This document shows, in pieces, positions 13,844 through 23,883 of a stretch of 64,000 bases of DNA. Position numbers and translations under genes: made by a program. The stretch is from Montifringilla adamsi (lineage: Eukaryota; Chordata; Aves; Passeriformes; Passeridae). The stretch covers positions 1,054,001 through 1,118,000 of the forward strand of contig JAGGNK010015447.1 in the NCBI GenBank assembly GCA_017590115.1, read 5' to 3'. The notes beneath the pieces are model-generated. The model searched no databases. It saw only the letters and a list, made by a program, of their open reading frames with translations, and was not told the DNA's origin. The first letter of the stretch is position 1. The number at the start of each line of letters is the position of its first letter.

Positions 13844-14939
13844 AGAAGCTGGCAGCCCAGCCAGTCCCAATTTTATCTAGCACTGCAGAACAGTACTGAA
13901 AACTAAGTCTGCTACAAAGGTAAACACAAGCCATTCAAAACTGGAATCAAAACCTTGTATTTGTTTACAGAGAACACTCCATGGTAAAATTGCTTCTTAC
14001 CTTTGGACACAATAAAACATGGATCTGGGCTTGGACAAAGGCACAGCAAAAGATGGCTTTAGAAACTATGTTGTAAGCATCCAGGTTTGTGACCAGTCCT
14101 GACATTCTTGAATGCATTAACCAGTCATCAAGTTTTATATTTTTTGGATACTGGTATAGAGGATTAAAAATTAATTGAAGTATGAGGAAAGCCTATTATA
14201 ATCATATTTTATGGGCACAGCTGCACCACAATTACATTGTGGAAGGAGAAAAATTAATTGGGAAGGAGAAAACTTTGGAGTCAAACACAACAGCGTATTT
14301 TTGAGGCACAAGATACCTTTTTCTGTGAGCATGAGTGAAAGAACAGAGCCCCATGCAATTTCCAGCCACGAAGAACTCCCTAAGCAGGGATACACACGAA
14401 GAGAAACAGATTCAAACAACTCCTGCAAAACACAGCTAATAAAAGCTTAGAACAGAACACAATTATAACTGAATTACAGATATTTTTGCCAAACCTGCAA
14501 TATGCCTCATGCTTTAACAACAAATATAGTCAAAGATTTGAGGGAGAAAGGGTTTCCAGTTTTTAGTAATTATCAACAGAACATTAATTACATACCTACT
14601 ATTATTATTTCACTATGTGAAGACCTAGTTTGCTGTAATTTTAATGCTGCATGTCACTCAAAGACAGCTAAAGAAAGCCTTAAAGCACTATGGAAATAAG
14701 ATTTAAAAAAAAACACAAAAATCTCCACAGACAAAACGTCTGCCCCAGATGGTCTTAAAAATGGGAAACACAGTCTTACCATTCAAAAACTGAATGGAAA
14801 AGAACTGTAATAAAAGAAAAAGCATCTGCTGTAGTCTTATCTTGAAGGATATAAAGTTTCCTCTTTGACTCAGTTCATCAGACCCTTGAAGGGTACGTCT
14901 ACACAAGTGACTGGAGACAGGCAGGCACGTCGCCTCCCT

Positions 14940-15335
14940 CTCCACACTGGCCAGATCGGAGCCACATTAAATCGGGAGGCCGCGCGGAAGCATTAGCGCA
15001 GCGCCAAGCGGGCCCGTGAGGCCGAGCGTCCCCTGCAGCGAGGAGGAGCAGCGCGCTCTTCCCCCAGCGCACGATCATCGCCGATCCCTCCCGCGTTTCG
15101 GTCAGGCGTTGAGTCACACGCAGGAATTCATCCAACTCAAAACCAGGCCAAGAGCAACACGAGCAGATTTGCATTCGGCCAGGAGTAATAGTCCCATCCC
15201 AAGCGGGAGGTCGGGAATGCGTAGCCAGAGGTGAGGCAGGCAGGCAGGCCCCCCCTGGTCAGACAGGAGCCCACGTTTAGGGAGCAAGGTTTGGGGAGTG
15301 CCAGCGCAGCTCCACACGAGCGCAGGTGAAGAGCT
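14940..15335. promoter_or_regulatory. Small CpG-rich patch (possible secondary promoter or exon)
   Basis: Within an AT-rich neighbourhood this stretch becomes GC-rich and holds many CpG dinucleotides, for example the run around 14,980-15,110 (GGCCGCGCGG, CAGCGCGC, CCCGCGTTTCGG). On the plus strand CCAGAG|GTGAGG at about 15,229 resembles a splice donor. It could be an alternative promoter, a promoter of a non-coding RNA, or the CpG-rich remnant of an old insertion. No protein was assigned. Confidence 0.4.
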
Positions 15336-17719
15336 CCCAAACGAGGAATGCCTTTGTGAAATAGCTGCCTGAGCCAGGGAAGTCAACGTCCTTCGAATTA
15401 TCCTTATTTCCAGACACATCTGGTGATGCCTGACTCTTTCCATGACCCACTCCTAATAATTTAGATAATTTTAATCTCGCTGGATAATATTCAAACTTCC
15501 ATTTCTTAAGCCTGCTTCGTGGACTCAGGACCCTTAGGGAAACAATGCTGTAATTTTTCATAGTGATAATGTGAAATAATGCATTATTATAGGACAATGC
15601 TAATATTATCCCCTGCAGCTGTTATTCCCAATATTTTCTTCCAAACACAGCAAAACCAAAAACAATAGCAAGATAAGCAACAGTCCCCAGAAGAGTCAGG
15701 TGCTCATCAATACAGTTTTCTCCACCCCACTGAGTTGCTCATGTGATCTGTCCCTGCTGTAGGTCAAAGTAACTTGCTATTGGGGAAAAACCTGGCAAAA
15801 TTTTCAGAACTAGGATCTTTCTATGGGAAATGGATAGGGCGGGGGGGGGGGGGGGGAAGATTTTTTCCAATGACAGTCTAATTCTGCAGGCTGCTCTTCT
15901 GGAGCAAGGATCTACACTCCACCACAGACTCGAAATCACCAGTATTCAGAACATTTCTGAAGACAATGACCACTTGTTTGTGTTCTCCACTGCACCATGC
16001 AGCGAAATGACAGCTTCTGTGCCTTTGGTCAAACTGCCAACAGTCCCTGACACAATCCTTCTGGCCTGTCATCATCCATGTTCCTCTCCCTGCCAGAACT
16101 CCCACACTGTCTCAAGTCACCCACCTCCCCAAGATTCAGGTTTGTCAGATCTGAACTGACTTTGGGGAAGGTACAAGAAGCTTATCAGTCAAAGCTGCTT
16201 CCTGTAACAGAGCCACAAACTTTGTGACTCTGTTAACAGGCCATTTTCTATTACTTTCCTAGTAGTTGATCTCTAGATATTTTTTTCCCAGCTGACATGC
16301 TTTGGGTCCTATTTACTCAGCCTTTTCTCACATGGTCTCCAAGATGTTTTAAAACTACATTTCCCCACCACTAATTTAAACAAGCCTTGACAAGGATTAA
16401 ACTTGAATCCTGAGTTGGAACAACTGAAGAATTTGCAGCTTTGTTACAATATCAGATCCATCCTCAAACATACTCTAAATATAGTAGAAAGCTGGCCTCA
16501 ATCTGCTATTCCTTCATGTTTAATTCACATACCTTTGAGTGAATGCATCCCCACCTCCCTCAATTTTCTCATCCCCAGTTCTCATCACCCATGTACTGAA
16601 ATTTATGGTGACTTTAACTTACACAAACACCCCAAAACACAAAGGAAATGTTTTAAAACACTATAGTTATGCAGAAACAAGTTGTCAGAACAACACAATA
16701 GATCTAGAGGTTAAATCACTACATTGCAGCAGGGATTTTACAAGTCCACTAAAGCAACTATCAATTTTTAAACTATGTAGTTCCTTCAAACAGAAAACGA
16801 GTCCCTAACTCAGTAACGAACAGAACTTGGACTTTTCTGCCAAGAACATTACCACTAAGAAACTATGACGCTTTTGATACAGCAGTGCAAATCAAAATAA
16901 ACTCCAGTAGCAAATCTCTGTGCCACCAGCTTCTTAATAAGTGGGGATGAAGGTTCCAAGAATGCCAGCATGCACAGAAAGTTACACTCTAAACTAACAA
17001 GCCAAAACAATGTGAGCTTTTTGGTACTGAAGTTTCTGAAAGGCCTTGCACTTTGTTGTGTTTCTAGGATCATCTAATAGTTCAACCATACACTTGTTTT
17101 AATAGAAATTCAAGTGAACCAGGAGTAGATATGGATTTTGGAACACATTTTTCTAGCCTAAAAATGACCTTCAGAGATAGCAAATTCTCAGTCTAAATGA
17201 AGATCCAAAACTAGCCTTTTCACTGAATTTATAGTGCAGTATTTCTGGGTGAACTCCCATTTAGTTTTACTGCTTCCCCCCCACAAGATAATGGTCTGTC
17301 ATTAGTTATTTGTTTCTCTAGCTATGCCGTTAAAAGGCTCCAAGGCAAACACGAAAAAACAAATTGTTCTGAGTAACATTACTGTAAAGGACTGTATAAG
17401 ACAAGACAAGGTCACATGTCTCTGGTTTCCAGAGAGCCGAGGATATCCACACAGAATCCTGTACCAAAATTTGTGCTTGTGGTGCCCTGCGGGTGGGGGA
17501 CAGCAGGGATATCCAGTCATTTCCCAATCAAGAGACAGAAAACATCAAGGCTCTGAGTAAGGCTCCTTCCTCACATGATTAAAATTCTATCGCTATCTAA
17601 CACCACACTTCTATTAAAAAAAAACCAAAAAAAAAAAAAAAACGTATGGGCCTAATAGCAAGAAAACAAAAAGGCAATCCTCCCACAGAATCAGATTAGA
17701 TCTTCCTTTATTTTGAACT
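15336..17719. other. Non-coding stretch with homopolymers
   Basis: No gene was recognised. It contains a run of 16 G at 15,841-15,856 and an A-rich run at about 17,614-17,642. It ends at the left edge of the CpG island. Confidence 0.45.
15841..15856. repeat. Poly-G run (16 G)
   Basis: An uninterrupted run of 16 G on the plus strand, which is rare in otherwise AT-rich DNA. It is potentially G-quadruplex forming, and its length may be uncertain in an assembly. Confidence 0.9.
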
Positions 17720-18237
17720 GTATCGCACTGATGATTTACGCCCACCCGCAGCGGCGAGGCAGGGCGGGAGCCGCTCGCCACATCCTCTCCTCATTCACAG
17801 GGTCGCACCCCGGCGTCAACTCGCCGAAGCACCAGCGGGGCCGGGGCCGCCGCTGCCGCCGGAGCACCGCCCGGTGCCAGGGGCTCGACCCGGCCGCTCC
17901 TGGCTCCCCCGGCCGCGGTACTCGCCCGGCACGACCCCGCCGGAGCCTACCGGCCCCGCGGCAGCCGCCGCAGCCGGCCCGGCCCCGCCGCCTCCCGGGC
18001 ATCCTCCCTCTCCAGCGTCGCCTCCTCCTCTCCCTCGCCCCCACACCATCTTCTACGTTCTTGGGTGTTTTGGGTTTTTTTCCTTTTCTTCCCTCCGCCG
18101 TGCCCCAGCGGGTTGTTACCTTCAATTGCCGCTTTTCCGACCAATTCCTGTTTCCAAATCGCTGCACCCCACCTTCCCCAGCACGCAAGCAACTCCCGGC
18201 AAAGAAGAGGCGGAGGGAAAGAGGAAAAGCAAGCAAC

Positions 18238-18325
18238 CAAAAAAAAAAAAAAACCAAACCCCAAAATAAAAAAACAAAACAAAAAAAAAAAAAAAACCAC
18301 GGAAAAAAACCCCAAACAAAACCTA
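18238..18325. repeat. A-rich tract splitting the CpG island
   Basis: About 90 bases of A runs broken by C (AAAACCAAACCCC, AAAACAAAAC units). It divides the GC-rich island into two blocks and produces Lys-rich frames on the plus strand and Phe-rich frames on the minus strand. It may be a decayed poly-A tail or simple repeat. Homopolymers of this type are prone to sequencing error. Confidence 0.8.
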
Positions 18326-18797
18326 CCCAAATAAAATTAACAAACCTCTCGCGGCGCTCCGGGTGTGACAGTGTGTATCCGGCCGGGGGAGGGAGGCGGG
18401 CAGCAGCAGCGCCTGCCTCGTTGCTCCGAGCCGGACCGGGGGAGGATGCGCACCCGCCCGGGGTGCAGACTGGGGCCGGCTGGCTCAGCGCCGCGGGCTC
18501 TGCAGCAGAAGCCGCCAGGCACCGCCAGGGCGGGAGAGCGGCCCCCCCGCGGCAGCGCTCGGCCCCGCGTGTGCCCGTGAACCCCCGCCTCAGGCCGCCC
18601 CTTCCTCCGCGGTCGCCGCCGGCGTCGCCCCTCAGCTGTGGGGCACAGGCGCGTTCGGCGGCACGGCCGCTCCCCGCCCTGCCGTGCCGCAGGGGGTGCG
18701 GGCACGCCACGCCAGCCCTGCAGGAACCAGCAAGGCAGACGAGAAAAGGCTCCCTCTCTCCCTTCCCTTCTCCCTCCCGGAGGGCTCCCCTCCTTAC

Positions 18798-19038
18798 CGT
18801 GCTGCCGGGGCTTCTCCACCGCCTCCGGGCTCGCTGGGGCGGGAGCGAGTGGCGGTGGCGGCAGCGGCGGCTTCTCCTCAGCGCCTCCCCGAGCCCCTTC
18901 CCCACCCTCGTCCTCCTCCGCTCCGCCTGCGCCGGCGTGAGCCGGCGGCCGGGAGTGCGGGAAGCGCGGTCGGGCTGCGCTGGAGACCCGCAGGCATTCA
19001 GGGGAGGGCGGGGGAGCCCCAAAAGCTCCTAAATCCAT
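18798..19038 (-). CDS. Predicted coding first exon of an unidentified gene
   Basis: Reading the minus strand, an ATG at 19,038 sits in an almost ideal context (CACCATGG). It opens 80 codons plus one base, ending at a consensus splice donor (CACG|GTAAGG; exon end 18,798). The peptide starts MDLGAFGAPPPSPECL, then becomes Ala/Pro/Gly- and Glu-rich with a run PPLPPPPLAPAPASP. Such low-complexity N-termini are common in first exons within CpG islands. The frame is also open upstream to 19,161, so the true start could differ, or the whole segment could be 5' untranslated sequence. I do not recognise the gene. No downstream exon was found in 1-18.7 kb, so intron 1 would be long. Confidence 0.35.
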
Positions 19039-19080
19039 GGTGAAGGGGCAGGGCGAGTGGTCCCTCGGGTGTCCTCCAAG

Positions 19081-20076
19081 GTTATTACACCTCCTTACTC
19101 TCTTCAGCTTACAGCAGAAATTACGGCTGCGATTAAAATAGTCAGGAAGAATGTTGTGCACAGAAACAGAGTTATAAAATAGGCATATTAAGTGAATTAC
19201 GCAGATAGTCTTATAAGCGTTAGGGGAAAACCGAGATTTGCAGCGTACCTACTCAGCCTGGAATACCTGCTTTTAACACCAATATTCATTTTCTCTCTTC
19301 GGCAATAGAAAATACACCCTCAGATCTTTTCAGCATCAGAATCAGCAAGATGTGTGTGACGTTTTTATAGCCTCTTATTACCCTTGCAGCATGTATGAGC
19401 ATTAATTAATTTTACAAGGTTGTGTTCATTTCATTTATTTCCTTCCATTTATTAGTACTGGGAAAAAGCTAGCCCGGGAGAGATTGGGTAAACTGCTCAC
19501 TGATGAGTGAATCAGTATGAGAGCTATCAGCAGAATACCCCACACAAAAGGATTAAGTACTGCACCCACAGCTGCAGCTCGCCCACCTCTAGCTCCTTGC
19601 TTGGGGCGCTTCTAGGCTACAGGTGCTTGCCACTTCCACATGAGACCTACCAGTACCTGTTGACACATCTGGGCACGATCTACAGCTAGGTGGACTCTCC
19701 AAAGCCTCGTTTACCTCATTCTGCCAGGTGTCCTTACAGTACATGTGCCAGTCGCCTTCATGCGTCACAGGACATAGGGCTCTAAGACTCAGGTGGACCA
19801 CAAAAATCCAACCAGGACACAAGGTCTGTCACCTGCTCTCTATATTACACCTATGGATTGGAGTAGGGTCATACAGAGCTGAGCAGGTGATTCATCCCAC
19901 AGAAATGGGTGGGATGTAGAGAACTTTGCCTTCATAATTCACACAGATGGAAGAAAAGCTTCTGCCTTCTCCAACACCCAGGTGCTGTCACAAAGGTTTG
20001 GAGCACTCAACAGGAGAGTGGAAGCTCTGTTTCAATTTAATTTTTGCATTTACAGGGAAAAACAACCTACAGCTTC
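19081..20076. other. Non-coding stretch upstream of the CpG island
   Basis: Relative to the minus-strand promoter this is upstream sequence. No motif, gene or repeat was recognised with confidence. Confidence 0.4.
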
Positions 20077-20140
20077 TTTTACAGGACTTGGTGATCTTAA
20101 AGGTCTTTTCCAACCTCAGTGATTCTGTGATTCCAGCAAA
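20077..20140 (+). mobile_element. Very short CR1 LINE 3' end
   Basis: Only the last ~60 bases of a CR1 remain: 'ggacttggtgatcttaaaggtcttttccaacc' followed by the 3'-terminal octamer-type repeat 'gtgattctgtgattc'. Orientation is plus. Confidence 0.8.
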
Positions 20141-20143
20141 GGA

Positions 20144-20185
20144 GTTTCAGATTTCATTCACTGGAAGTTTCAGATTTCATTCACT
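20144..20185. repeat. Short tandem duplication (23-bp period)
   Basis: The 19-base block GTTTCAGATTTCATTCACT occurs at 20,144-20,162 and again at 20,167-20,185, directly after the CR1 tail. It is probably a local replication-slippage duplication. Confidence 0.85.
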
Positions 20186-22444
20186 TAGCAGCAGGAAAGA
20201 AACCACAAGGAAAGTGGTTCTACTGAGGTGGTCCCAGCTGTCTGCAGAAAGTGACTGACGGTTGCTGGGATGTTTCCGAGTAAAGAGAGGCATGTTCATT
20301 AACATAAACATCTGCCTTGACAGGCTGGCCATGCCTCTGTCAAGACTGAAAAGGCCATACCTGAACTGAGGGTGACTGACACCAAAATGAGGAACAAGTA
20401 GACAAAGATGTGATTTAAAAGAATAGACAGTGAGGGATGGCTTTGTTCAAGGACCATGGTCTTGCACTTTGAAAACTACCCAGAAGGAAAGTTTTTGGGA
20501 AGCCCAGAACGAGACAGAACTATTTTAAGTATTATCTTTCAGGACACCGAATAGAGAGCTTGATAAGCATCAGTTCCTTCAGAAACTCTTCCAAGAGACA
20601 TTGTATAGGAGACATACAAATCTGCAAACTTAGTGAAATTCCTTCAGGAAATTTCCAAAAAGCAGGCAGGCTAGAAGAACAGTTCCCAGCTAAGAACCAA
20701 TTAGGACATTCAATTGCTCTCAAGTCAGAGTCGGTTCATGACAGCTTCCCAGAAATCTCTAGGAAAAAAATTGCTGAGAGCATAATTTGATTGAGGAAAT
20801 GAAGAAACAACAGGGAATTGCGCCAACCTGAGAAGGCTGCCCTTTGAACCCAGGAAATGGAGGTAGCAGTGAAACTCTCAAATGTGTCAAGGGCTGGGGA
20901 GAATGTGGAGGCTTCAGCTCGAGAAACAATAATAATCTGTCTGAAGTCTTGTGGGAGTCTGTAGGAAAAAAGTGTTACGTGCTTTTTTGGAATGAGATGG
21001 GCAAGGATGAACTGCATGAGAAGAGCACGGAGTCAAAACATCTGCAGTTTCCTCTAAAGAGGACTGCAAGTAGTTTCATACACTGGGAAATATGCTACAG
21101 GTCCTCAAAACTCACTCTGGAGCATCTATTTTTTTCTTTTCTTTTTTTTTTTTTATTTCATTTAATTAAAAGAGAAGCTTTCCTTAGCTCCTTCCCAGAT
21201 GTCAGTTTTTCTCTGAATTCTTGGCAATGCAAGCAATTCAGTCTTGGTGAGGCACTCACTCTGAGCAAAGCAATCACTTATCCATTAAGCATCCAGAGGG
21301 GAAAAGAAATATAACAGAAAACATGCAAAAGTAATTAACCTTGACTTTTCCCCCAGAAATTTATACCTGTATCTTTACAAAGTAGCATCTTGACCTATGA
21401 GATTTCTGTTTCTTTGAGACTGACCAAAAAAAGTCAAATACAGTAACTATTAAGTCTATTCTATGGAGAAAATCATGTCTCTATTAAAATTATTTTTACC
21501 TACCACTCACTCCTACTTATGGCTGCCCAGCTTCAACAGTCTGAGCGGTTGAATTGAAATATTGAAATCTTTTCTACATAATGCTTGTTTAGCAACAAAA
21601 TGTTAAAGGGACACCTGTTATCTCTGTGGCTCCCAATACCCACTTCTTATATTTCTCATTTAGCAAGTCACCTTGTTCTCTAACCTTTTCTCCAATGTGG
21701 TTGTTCCTCTGGATTTGGAAAGGGTGTATCTTCCGCAGTTTTTACACGCCCCAGACTAAATGATTCCATGATTTTATAATACAGACCAAGTGAAAGAAAC
21801 TGAAACATAATGGAAGATGTTGATGATTTTTGAATCATCTATTAGACAAACACTAAAATTCTGATTAATGGAATAATGTATCTTGAAGAGTCATAAAAGA
21901 GTCAAACTCTGAACAGAATATTAGTTGCCACATATTGCAAACATGTTTTAAAAATAATTTTGCTACTGGTAAATATTTAATTCTTTTTTCTTGTGAGAGG
22001 GAGGGAATTAATTAAGTAGTGGTGCATTTATTTTCTTAATACAAGGAATTCATATTTCACAGTTTCACTTTTTTTTCCAATGATGTGTTAGCCTTCAGCC
22101 AAGGTACAGGTGAAGATTAGGGACTCTGAGAAGAAAATTTAAAAATTCAGTCTACAATTAATACAATTAATATTTTAAAGTAAGCAGATGTTATTAACAG
22201 ATCTTTTCATCTGTCAGCCAGATCAAGTTGTATCAAACCTGGTGTTTATGAAGGAAAATCATAGCTATGCACGGAAAGCTGCCAAAGAGACTTTGGACAG
22301 GTTGATTTCTTCAGTAACAGTAATTTAACCCACTTATAGCTTCCTCACATGAACTTAATATCTGAGAAGAAAGAGAAGGTGGCAAGTTGTTGAGTGTAAA
22401 TTAAAAAAAATACTAATGCTGATTTTTTAAAAAAGGATCCTACT
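20186..22444. other. Non-coding stretch, nothing recognised
   Basis: AT-rich sequence with a T-rich tract at 21,128-21,155. The 156-codon plus-strand frame at 20,844-21,314 crosses that tract (FFSFLFFFLFHL) and has no recognisable domain, so it is not called. Confidence 0.4.
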
Positions 22445-22750
22445 AGTGCAAGTGTGCACAGAAGGGGTTGGGCTCTGCTCCCAGGGAACAAGGGACAGGC
22501 AAGAGGAAACAGCCTCAAGTTGCACCAGGGGAGATTTAGACTGGATAATAGGGAAAATTTCCTCACTGAAATGGTTATCAAGCATTGGCACAGGCTGCTC
22601 AAGGCTGTGGTGGAGTCACCATCCCTGGAAATGTTAAAAAAAATGTAGATGTGGCACTTGAGGACATGCATCAGTGGTGGGTTAAACGTTGGGCTTGATG
22701 ATCTTTACAGGTCCTTCCCAACCAAAACAATTCCATAATTCTGTGATTTG
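22445..22750 (+). mobile_element. CR1 LINE 3' end
   Basis: About 300 bases of CR1 3' sequence on the plus strand. The blocks 'ggagatttagactggataatagg', 'cacaggctgctcaaggctgtggtggagtcaccatccctgg' and 'ttgatgatctttacaggtccttcccaacc' lead to the terminal repeat 'attccataattctgtgattt'. It is 5' truncated. Small frames inside it are remnants or chance. Confidence 0.9.
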
Positions 22751-23249
22751 AAATTTGTTGCCGCTTTTCACCGATTGAGTGGCAGCACTGAGTACTGAGT
22801 AACCAGCAGTGGAATGTCACAGTGCTGCAAATAATCAGTTAAATATCTTATGTTTTCAGGTCAAATTATGCCTAAACAAGTAGCAGTCTAAGCATGTCTA
22901 AAGTGCCTCACATCTGAAAATGCCAAGCCACTTTGCATTAAGTGATTGATGCCTGACACAAATAGGCTCCCTGTCACACAAGCCTTAATCCTGCTTTTTT
23001 TAACCATATAACTTACAATGCCTGTGCTGTAATCTTTCAACTTTTTAATGGGAATCGAAAGGTAGATTGGTTATTTACTGATTGGCTGATCTCTAAACCT
23101 GTAAAACTACACCTGGGGGCAGTTTTCTGCTATGGCAATTTTTTTATTCTTTTGATCTGCATCCAGAACAGTTCAATTTGGAAATCAGGACAGAAATGTG
23201 AGCAGACAACATCCCAGTATTTCCTGTGTTTAAGAAATGAAACTTGAGC
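22751..23249. other. Non-coding stretch, nothing recognised
   Basis: AT-rich spacer between a CR1 tail and an LTR-like block. Confidence 0.4.
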
Positions 23250-23883
23250 TTCCAAAACTGCGTCCAGCCGGCAGCTGCCCTGCCCCTCCGTGCTAGCCGC
23301 GGCAGTGGCGGCTGCAGGGGACACTTCTGCGCTCGGGAGTGCAGATGGGGGGCTGAGGGCTATGAGCCCTTTCCTCGGGAGTACACACTGACGACTGCCA
23401 AGGAAGGGAGTGGACGCTCCCGAGGGTACTTAATCCAAGGCTTCACTGAAAAATATGAAAGGCGCCCACCCTCACGGCGTACAACTCCAGAGTGACCCCG
23501 AGATTTTAGGAACACCATCTTAAATGCAGGGGGAGTGACAAAGGAGTGGCTTGGCTGTCCACCAATAAGGGAACAAGGGTGAGGAACGGCAAGATAATTG
23601 ACAATTAAGGCAGCCTTCGAAAAGGCTTAAAGGGAGGGGCTCCTGGCCCTGCTCCAACCACTCCCCGCCTCTCCCAGAAGCTTCTAGAGAAAAGGGATGG
23701 AGCGCTGGGTAACGGGCAAGGTGCCTGGGAGGAGGTCTATGGACAAACAGGGAATTTTCTGGTGCAGTGGGAGGATCGGGGGTAGGATTGGCATTTAGGG
23801 AAAGGGAGGTAACTTGGGGCACAAGCACATATGGGGGAAACTGAGAACAAACCAAATAACACAACCCAACACAATACGTTACA
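23250..23883 (-). mobile_element. Probable solo LTR, minus strand
   Basis: On the minus strand the block opens with TGTAACGTATTGTG at 23,883. It carries a CCAAT-type box (CTTATTGGTGGACAG), then a TATA-like stretch (CATTTAAGATGG), then a GC-rich R/U5-like part ending near 23,250. This order (U3 with CCAAT, TATA-like, GC-rich end) is that of a retroviral LTR, and the composition differs sharply from the AT-rich flanks. No clear AATAAA and no perfect target-site duplication were found, so the left end is approximate. A short promoter-like unique sequence is the alternative. Confidence 0.4.

Larger units (their letters stand above)
7801..14939. other. AT-rich non-coding stretch with simple repeats
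   Basis: No gene was recognised over about 7 kb. It contains an A/C-rich low-complexity tract (8,288-8,400) and an (AAAC)n tract near 13,815-13,840. Open frames are under 100 codons, overlap on both strands and show no domain. If the minus-strand gene starting at 19 kb is real, this is most simply its intron, but no internal exon with good splice sites could be identified by eye. Confidence 0.45.
17720..19080 (-). promoter_or_regulatory. CpG island, probable promoter of a minus-strand gene
   Basis: Base composition changes sharply to GC-rich with very frequent CpG from about 17.72 kb to 19.08 kb. Two dense blocks (17.74-18.05 and 18.35-19.04 kb) are separated by an A-rich tract. No TATA box was seen, as is usual for CpG-island promoters. 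On the minus strand an ATG in ACCATGG context (19,038) and a splice donor (18,798/18,797) lie inside it, which suggests transcription toward lower coordinates. CpG islands are often bidirectional, so a divergent plus-strand transcript is possible. Confidence 0.75.

Noticed and set aside
17713..19032. A 439-codon plus-strand open frame and a 428-codon minus-strand frame across the CpG island
   Set aside because: Both are Arg/Pro/Gly-rich or Lys/Phe-rich, run straight through an A-rich tract and occur on both strands at once. This is expected from GC-rich DNA poor in stop codons.
20844..21314. A 156-codon plus-strand frame
   Set aside because: It crosses a T-rich tract and shows no domain or codon bias.
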